Shown one piece after another: positions 59,301 to 64,000 of a stretch of 64,000 nt of DNA; within the stretch, counting starts at the first letter, position 1, and every line of letters starts with the position of its first letter. Under the pieces are notes generated by a model. It ran no database searches, was not told the origin of the DNA, and was given only the letters and a program-made list of their open reading frames with translations. The position numbers were made by a program, and so were the translations under genes. The DNA lies in the NCBI GenBank assembly GCA_037349105.1, contig JAYJMM010000029.1, positions 682,001 through 746,000 on the forward strand. The letters are read 5' to 3'. This DNA is from Limnomonas spitsbergensis (lineage: Eukaryota; Chlorophyta; Chlorophyceae; Chlamydomonadales).

Positions 59301-59952
59301 TGCAATCACCTCGGCGTTGATGACGTTTATTTCGCCTATCACGTATTGGGCCTTTGGGTTCCGCTGCTCATCCTCCAGAGTGCCTTGAAGCTTCATGGCC
59401 CACGAGTCTTTCAAAGACTGCTCCGATGTGAAAATTGACAGGTCGATGTCCCCATCTACTCGAGTTAATGAAAACGCAGAGCAGGGCATGGCAGCTTGAG
59501 GATAACATACGCTGTTCTGCTTCGCAACCATTTCAGTTTGAAGGTCGCATGCGATGTTCTGCATTACAAGCTGTCCGTACATGGCACGGGATGAATGCTG
59601 CATGGAGGGGTGGGGATCCCCATGGATGAGCAGCCTTTGCTTTGGACCTCTCTTGGACAGCAATTGAGTTCAACGAAACTCCAAACTTGAATTGAAAGCA
59701 TAATATCGCACCTGGCAGGTACGTTTTCAGTGGCACGGATCCGAAGGTGCACGCTGTGACTAGCACGGGGTGGAAGCACCTGGCGATCACACTCGTCACG
59801 AAAGCCGCAACCCCGCTTCGCCTAGTCTCGCTGTGCCACGCAGGCTTAATTCGGTTGATGAGCTGCTCGGTCCTATCTTTGAGCAAGGTTGAGCATGAAG
59901 CTGCGTTTTGGTCGTTGAGAGTGGAAGCGTCCTTTCCTAATGGAACGACCAT
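47096..59952 (-). CDS. PAP/OAS1-type nucleotidyltransferase with giant Gln-rich tail
   Basis: Minus-strand exons: 59952-59712, 59455-59310, 58888-58745, 57477-57346, 56792-56690, 55986-55966 (21 nt), 55836-55751, 54649-54485, 54113-50919, 50498-48532, 48506-48470, then an unresolved exon near 48360-48305 and a last exon ending at 47096; about 2,170 residues. The plant PAP/OAS1 substrate-binding family is recognised by FGSVPLKTYLP-DGDIDLSIF (70-88), NIVVDISFNQIGGL (~139), HLFKKSIIL, VKAWCYYESRVLGAHHGL, FDWDNYCLSIQGP and NNLGRSVSRANFLRIR. The Pol-beta-type triad is intact: GS, D-x-D at 83/85 and D143. A terminal nucleotidyltransferase acting on RNA is the family role. From ~residue 350 on there are about 1,700 residues of polyQ, Pro, Ala and His low complexity. 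The end carries IQLSDMQEFPALGG. The start is the ATG nearest the conserved domain. Confidence 0.84.
47345..48290 (-). repeat. 75-bp minisatellite in nucleotidyltransferase intron
   Basis: About 12.6 copies of a 75-bp unit. On the gene's sense strand each contains a pyrimidine run followed by CAG (GTCATTGCTTTTCAG), a plausible decoy acceptor, and TTCTTTCACCTGGCC. Since 75 is divisible by 3 it yields repetitive open frames that are not genes. It fills the penultimate or last intron. Confidence 0.95.
54934..55005 (-). repeat. Second repeat family, copy
   Basis: About 72 bp that match 35518-35588 closely: GTGCATACCCGCTGGGCCCT, then GTGGGGCTGGTAGG and AATGACTAGGCTCAA. Its nature (LTR fragment, SINE or other) is not known. 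Confidence 0.7.
55195..55430 (-). repeat. 20-bp minisatellite
   Basis: About 12 copies of a 20-bp unit (CTGGGAGGACGTCTGTACCT with C/G and T/G variants) in the intron between exons 7 and 8 of the nucleotidyltransferase gene. Confidence 0.93.
56290..56665 (-). repeat. ~110-bp units: CA microsatellite plus exon-5 donor copies
   Basis: Three degenerate units upstream of the true donor. Each joins a (CA)n run to a block resembling the end of exon 5 and its donor: on the plus strand, CACTGATNATCACCTT...GTC...GGTCATCCCTCAACCT. Confidence 0.75.
57935..58738 (-). repeat. 67-bp minisatellite abutting a splice donor
   Basis: Twelve nearly identical 67-bp units (CTGTCCAGTCTTGCCCATCC...GTGAGTGTGACATAT). 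The array starts six to seven bases inside the donor of exon 3 of the nucleotidyltransferase gene (58744), and that exon-side unit is slightly diverged. Confidence 0.95.
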
Positions 59953-60535
59953 CGTCCCGCTAATGTAACCAGGAAGGGAACAGTGATCTATAACCCTAGC
60001 GCCTACTTTTTGCTTTCGAAGAGCATCTGGGAAAGTGAGGTCGAAACCTGACGTTAAAACCTGACGTTTCCGCCCTTCGGCGAGATGCAGCCCACCCATC
60101 TCCTGGGGGCGGCCCCCACATGGGCCGGGTGGGCGGCCACATGTTGAGCCCCCAGCGTGCCAGAGGCGAGAAAAGATCACCAGCGATGGCTGAGCAAAGT
60201 CCTCACAATATGAACGGGACAATATTTTAGAGTGCAGTGACAAAAAGTTGAAAGAAAGAAAGTAGGCCCTCTGGATGGGGCCATCCATCTTGCAACGGTC
60301 CAGATCACATTCCTACCCCATACAGTGGATCCTCTCGAGACCTGTTCCTCACACCTTGGATTGGAGGACATTCTTTTATACAGCAACCTAACACCATCAA
60401 TTTTTCAAAGCAAACCAAGTTTCTGTACTGCTGAGCAAGGCAGAGAAGATGAAGCTTCATAGCTGGTAGCATGCTAACTAGAGGGCCTGAATGCCAGCAT
60501 AAGTCATTGAAACATGTTGCCTTCATTCTGCCCCA

Positions 60536-60645
60536 GATACTGTAGTGCTGACTTCATTACTGTCCCAGTGGCCCAGATACTGTAGTGCTGACTTCATTCT
60601 GCCCCAGTGGCCCAGATACTGTAGTGCTGACTTCATAGCTGGGGA
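60536..60645 (+). repeat. 39-bp direct repeat at LINE 5' boundary
   Basis: Three copies of a 39-bp unit containing CCCAGATACTGTAGTGCTGACTTCATT, the last cut short at TTCATAGCTGGGG. It lies where the recognisable retroelement coding sequence begins. Confidence 0.85.
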
Positions 60646-62833
60646 TGAGACTATTCAGGTGTGTTTATTTCCTCTTCCTTTAGAAGTTCATCTTTCTCAA
60701 GCAGAGCACCTAAATTGTGTTTTTACGGAAGCCGAGATTGTGAAAGCTTTGGAAAAGACTGTGAATGGAAAGTCTGCGGGTGTTGATGGTGTCCCTATGG
60801 AGTTTTTAAAACACGCGGTTATTGTGACTCCTAGGGGAGCTTTTTCTCAAGAGAAGCGGCAGTATGTTTTGGCAAATCAAATTACGTTTTTGTTTAATAG
60901 AGTTTTGGCAGACGGTTACCCTAAGGAGTGGGGCATCGGAGCACTCGTTCCGGTACCCAAGCCAAAGGGCAGTCCTGCAATCAAAGACGATTATAGGGGT
61001 ATTGCCGTCGGAACTGCCCTATCCAAATTATATTCCCTCGTCTTATTGCAACGTCTTGATTCTTGGGCAGAAAGTCAGCGTTTCAGAGCCGATGGCCAGG
61101 CAGGTTTTCGGCATGGACGGGGAACACCTGATAATGCTTTCATTCTAAACCACATTATTGAAAAATACCATTCGGAGAAAAAAACGATTTTTGCTGCTTT
61201 CATTGATTTCAGGAAGGCATATGACTGCATAGACAGAGATTTATTGTGGCGGAGTTTACAGAGCATGTGTGTGCACGGCCGGATTTTAGAAAGTTTGAAG
61301 GAGATGTATCAGGATGTAAAAATCCGTGTACGGGTTGGTGGTAAACTGGGAGATAGTTTCTCCTCCTTTATGGGTGTTAAACAAGGAGACCCGCTGTCCC
61401 CTCTATTGTTTGGCCTGTTTATCGACCGTTTCGAGAAGTTTGTCGCAAGTGAGTGCCCTGATATTGGAGCCCGTCTTTCACATGCTTTGGTCAGAGTTTT
61501 ACTTTATGCTGATGATCTGGTGTTATTCGCTGAATCGCCGGATGATCTGCAAAAACTTCTTGATGCTCTCCATATTTTTTGTCGCCACAATGCCTTGTCA
61601 ATCAACATAGAAAATTCTGAAGCAGTTGTTTTTAACCAGAAATATTGCAGTCATTTGGCATCTCTGTCTTATGACAGAAGCGTTCTTGATATTAAGCCCT
61701 TTTTCATCTACTTGGGTATGTTATTTGATGAGGCAGAGGGTATGAAGGGAGCAGGTAGACGTTGTGTCAACAAAGGGAGGGCAGCTTTGTATGCCATGGT
61801 TCGGAGATGTCATGAGCTTGACATACACAATGTTCACATTAAATGTCATATGTTTGACTCTTTGGTGAAGCCTATTCTGTTTTATGGGTGTGAAATTTGG
61901 GGACCAGGTCTCCTTGCGAAAGGAGTCGGCTTGACAGATATTGGTTTCTCTAGAGATTTTCAGGTAATTCACAAGGGTTTCCTTAGGCAGTGTCTGGGTC
62001 TTCGCGAGTCTGTGGCCGAGTATGTTCTCATGAGTGAACTGCACCGCGAACCCCTTATCTTAAGTCTTTTTCAGCAGATCCTGAGTTTTTGGAATATAAT
62101 TAATCTGAGGCCTGACAATGACCTTGTGAAAATGGCTATGCAGGAAAGTTGTGATTTGGCGAAGGCTGGCACTTCACTTTGTTGGGCTGGTTTTCTGTCT
62201 ACGATATTGATGACTCTGGGTATTGATTTATTGACTTCTTCAGCCAATACCTCTTTGGATATTGAGGTCATTGTGAATTCAGCTAGGGATCAGTGGCTTT
62301 CCAAAATTTCCAGGGACATGCCACGTACGGCCCTATCAGTACGTGCTACTCCTGACTCAGAACGCTCGGGGTTCAAATTGTTTACGTTCTCTGAGTGGTT
62401 CCAAATTAAGCGTGATGTGAAGGAGACTTTCTGGTACAATTTGAGTAAGCCTAATATTATTATCGCTGTAGCCCGGTATCGGATGGGGTCGCATTGGCTG
62501 ATTGTTGAGACGGGGCGCTTTGAGAAACCCTGTGTGCCTCGTAGCGAGAGGATTTGTAGATGTTGCAATCTTAAGTGTCGGGAGAATGAGCTTCACATGA
62601 TTTACTGCCCGTTCTATACAGACCTTCGTTTTCAGTTTAACCTTACTTTCCATAATTTCCTAGAGGACGAGGATGAGGCCATGAAACGGTACGCAAATGG
62701 AGTGTGGGGCAAACTAAATGCAGCGGATTCTGCATATGTGTTCTGGAAGAAATTTGGTTGTTTTATCTTTCAGTGTGTGATGAAAAGAGAGAATCATCTC
62801 AAAACTTTGCCAACATTCCTGTCTCCCCCCTAA
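60545..62833 (+). mobile_element. Non-LTR retrotransposon (LINE) reverse-transcriptase ORF
   Basis: An uninterrupted 762-residue frame. The reverse transcriptase motifs appear in order: GKSAGVDGVPMEFLK, then ALVPVPKPKG with DDYRGIAVGTALSKLY, GFRHGRGTPDNAF, FAAFIDFRKAYDCIDR, MGVKQGDPLSPLLFGLF and the catalytic YADDLVLF at ~321, then a thumb region. Near the C-terminus, ICRCCNLKCRENELHMIYC (~670-690) is a CCHC-like zinc motif typical of plant and algal L1-clade elements. No apurinic endonuclease domain precedes it, so the copy appears 5'-truncated; the first ~30 residues derive from a 39-bp repeat. Codons are AT-rich (TTT, TTG, GAT) compared with the GC-rich host genes, and the lack of stops suggests recent insertion. 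It sits about 600 bp upstream of the nucleotidyltransferase start. A 3' flank runs to perhaps 63.2 kb. Confidence 0.92.
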
Positions 62834-63705
62834 CTCTCTAGGCGGTGCTCAATCGAACTCTTTTGCACCCACGTCATGTTTTATGGCTGGGGCTACTCTT
62901 CTGCACTATGGGGTTCATTCCCACGCCACTGTTGTGGTTATGTGCTAGTTGCTTGCCCAGGGGGGTCACTGGTTTTCGCTTTCTGTCCTAGTGTATCAAG
63001 TGCCTGTACCGGTTTACGGGCACATGTCCCATGCATCAAGTGTGATGCTCTGTTGGACTGTAAAAACTTCACATTGAGAGATAAATGCTTAGGTACCCTT
63101 GACTCGATGGCAAAGCACAGCACAGAAAAAGAAAGCCACGCCAAACGTCCCTTGGGCGGCGCAGACCGTGTTAAAAGAGAATGAAAGCAAGGTACAAAAT
63201 CATAAAGCATGTTCCAGGAACCTCCTTCGCATCTAAGAATATAAAGCATGGCCACACCGTTCAGCAAAACTGTGCGCTACTGTACAAGATCCTTCACTTT
63301 GAGGCCTGAAACACTAAGTCAAACTCTAGAAATAGGAATTGAATGGAGCCGTGAAGTGCACAACTACTTGCCGATAAAACCTACTTCAGCCCGCAGCCTA
63401 TCAGCACGATAGGTCTGAACATTTCACGTCCTCTGACGAGGATGCTACCAGCACAAATTCAGATTCCAGACTTAAGTAGTCCATCAAGAGGGCGCATAGC
63501 TTGAACCCTTAAACCAGTTCAGGCACTAACGATATATACGTCAAAACAAGCAGATCCAGGTGTCCTTCAAGAAACTTGATCAAGCCACCCATCGCCGAAA
63601 TCGGTAACGTGGGATCAACCGTCATACAAGAACAACATCCGAGATCCTCCCTGTCAGCCTCCAGTGCCTGCCCCTCACATGCTACGCAGGCGATCATGCA
63701 GACGG
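62834..63705. other. LINE 3' flank and unassigned sequence
   Basis: 62834 to about 63240 is probably the element's 3' untranslated part; 62970-63070 recurs at 4660-4765. Between 63509 and 63690 a minus-strand open stretch (DPTLPISAMGGLIKFLEGH) looks protein-like but has no verified splice context. Confidence 0.45.
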
Positions 63706-63892
63706 CAGTGCTCATTTTAGTGTGCACCACACCACGTTGGGCGAGTCACTACCCAGCAACCACTGGGCCGATCAGAACCCAACCCGCATGGGCCATCGGC
63801 TGCAGGCACAAGCAGCAGGGCCTGGTCCAGCAGGCCCCCATGACCGTGATGTACCTGAATTGTGGCTGAACCACCCTAAAAAATAAACAGTG
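63706..63892 (-). mobile_element. MITE-like element copy with both termini
   Basis: A 187-bp copy with left end CAGTGCTCATTTTAGTGTGC and right end ACCACCCTAAAAAATAAACA then GTG. The ends form an imperfect terminal inverted repeat around CACTGTTTATTTTAGGGTG. Internal landmarks are GGGCCGATCAGAACCCAACC and ATGACCGTGATGTACCTGAA. Confidence 0.72.
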
Positions 63893-63930
63893 TTATTGAC
63901 AGCCTTAGGGCCTTTCCCTAACGGAACAAC

Positions 63931-64000
63931 CTATATGTCAGAGTTATCGGATTCTGACATTTCGTAATCATCCCCCTCGCTGGTGGGCTCCATGGGCCGC
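63931..64000 (-). CDS. C-terminal exon of a minus-strand gene (partial)
   Basis: Reading leftward from the window edge the frame gives RPMEPTSEGDDYEMSESDNSD, Ile and a TAG stop at 63931-63933. The acidic, Ser-rich composition looks like a protein tail and not repeat sequence. The gene continues beyond the window. Family not recognised, and the assignment rests on composition alone. Confidence 0.4.
   Translation of the reverse strand, partial: RPMEPTSEGDDYEMSESDNSDI

Noticed and set aside
720..63892. MITE-like copies as introner elements that create introns
   Set aside because: Copies lie at variable distances from splice sites, occur in both orientations and also lie between genes; none supplies both splice sites of an intron.

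Overview
The window is nuclear DNA of a eukaryote, most likely a chlorophycean green alga of the volvocine/Haematococcus type. This is an inference from several signs. The genes are GC-rich and intron-dense with GT-AG introns. The families are plant-type: a LIMR/LMBR1-like membrane protein, a PAP/OAS1-type nucleotidyltransferase, TIM22 and a TKL kinase. There are glutamine-rich tracts and a hydroxyproline-protein-like PPSPRPPP stretch. Nothing bacterial, organellar or viral was recognised.

Layout, left to right. A plastid-type thioredoxin-like gene (2598-3559, +). A tentative minus-strand RMI2-like OB-fold gene (6365-8129). A 14-exon TKL-type protein kinase with an acylation-type N-terminus (8761-18274, +). 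A 5-exon membrane-anchored glycosyltransferase-like gene (20752-24619, +). An 11-exon LIMR/LMBR1-like multispanning membrane protein (25775-34285, +). A Gly/Tyr-rich low-complexity protein with a PPGG motif (35965-37160, -), divergent from TIM22 (37424-38585, +). A DEK_C plus CHZ-motif (HIRIP3-like) histone-chaperone candidate (39259-46328, -). A very long PAP/OAS1 nucleotidyltransferase with a tail of about 1,700 residues rich in glutamine (47096-59952, -). A LINE-type reverse-transcriptase ORF (60545-62833, +). The C-terminal exon of a further minus-strand gene at the right edge. The genes look like independent housekeeping or regulatory genes, not one pathway. Exon models were built by hand: splice phases and protein-family motifs agree at nearly every junction, and doubtful joins are marked.

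The most striking property is shared by the introns of the five largest genes. They are filled with short tandem duplications that span or abut splice junctions, so that decoy donors, decoy acceptors and degenerate pseudo-exon copies sit beside the real exons. Clear cases are a 61-bp array with four decoy acceptors before the true one (32461-32728), a 35-bp array of about 11 donor copies (16186-16578), and three degenerate copies of one kinase exon (12855-13125). Other arrays expand the pyrimidine tract just upstream of an acceptor, or start within a few bases of a donor; one intron holds about 2.9 kb of a 22-bp repeat. Superimposed is a family of roughly 170-200 bp interspersed elements, more than 25 copies in both orientations, with imperfect terminal inverted repeats (MITE-like). 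Two perfect 30-39 bp snap-back hairpins and LINE remnants complete the picture.
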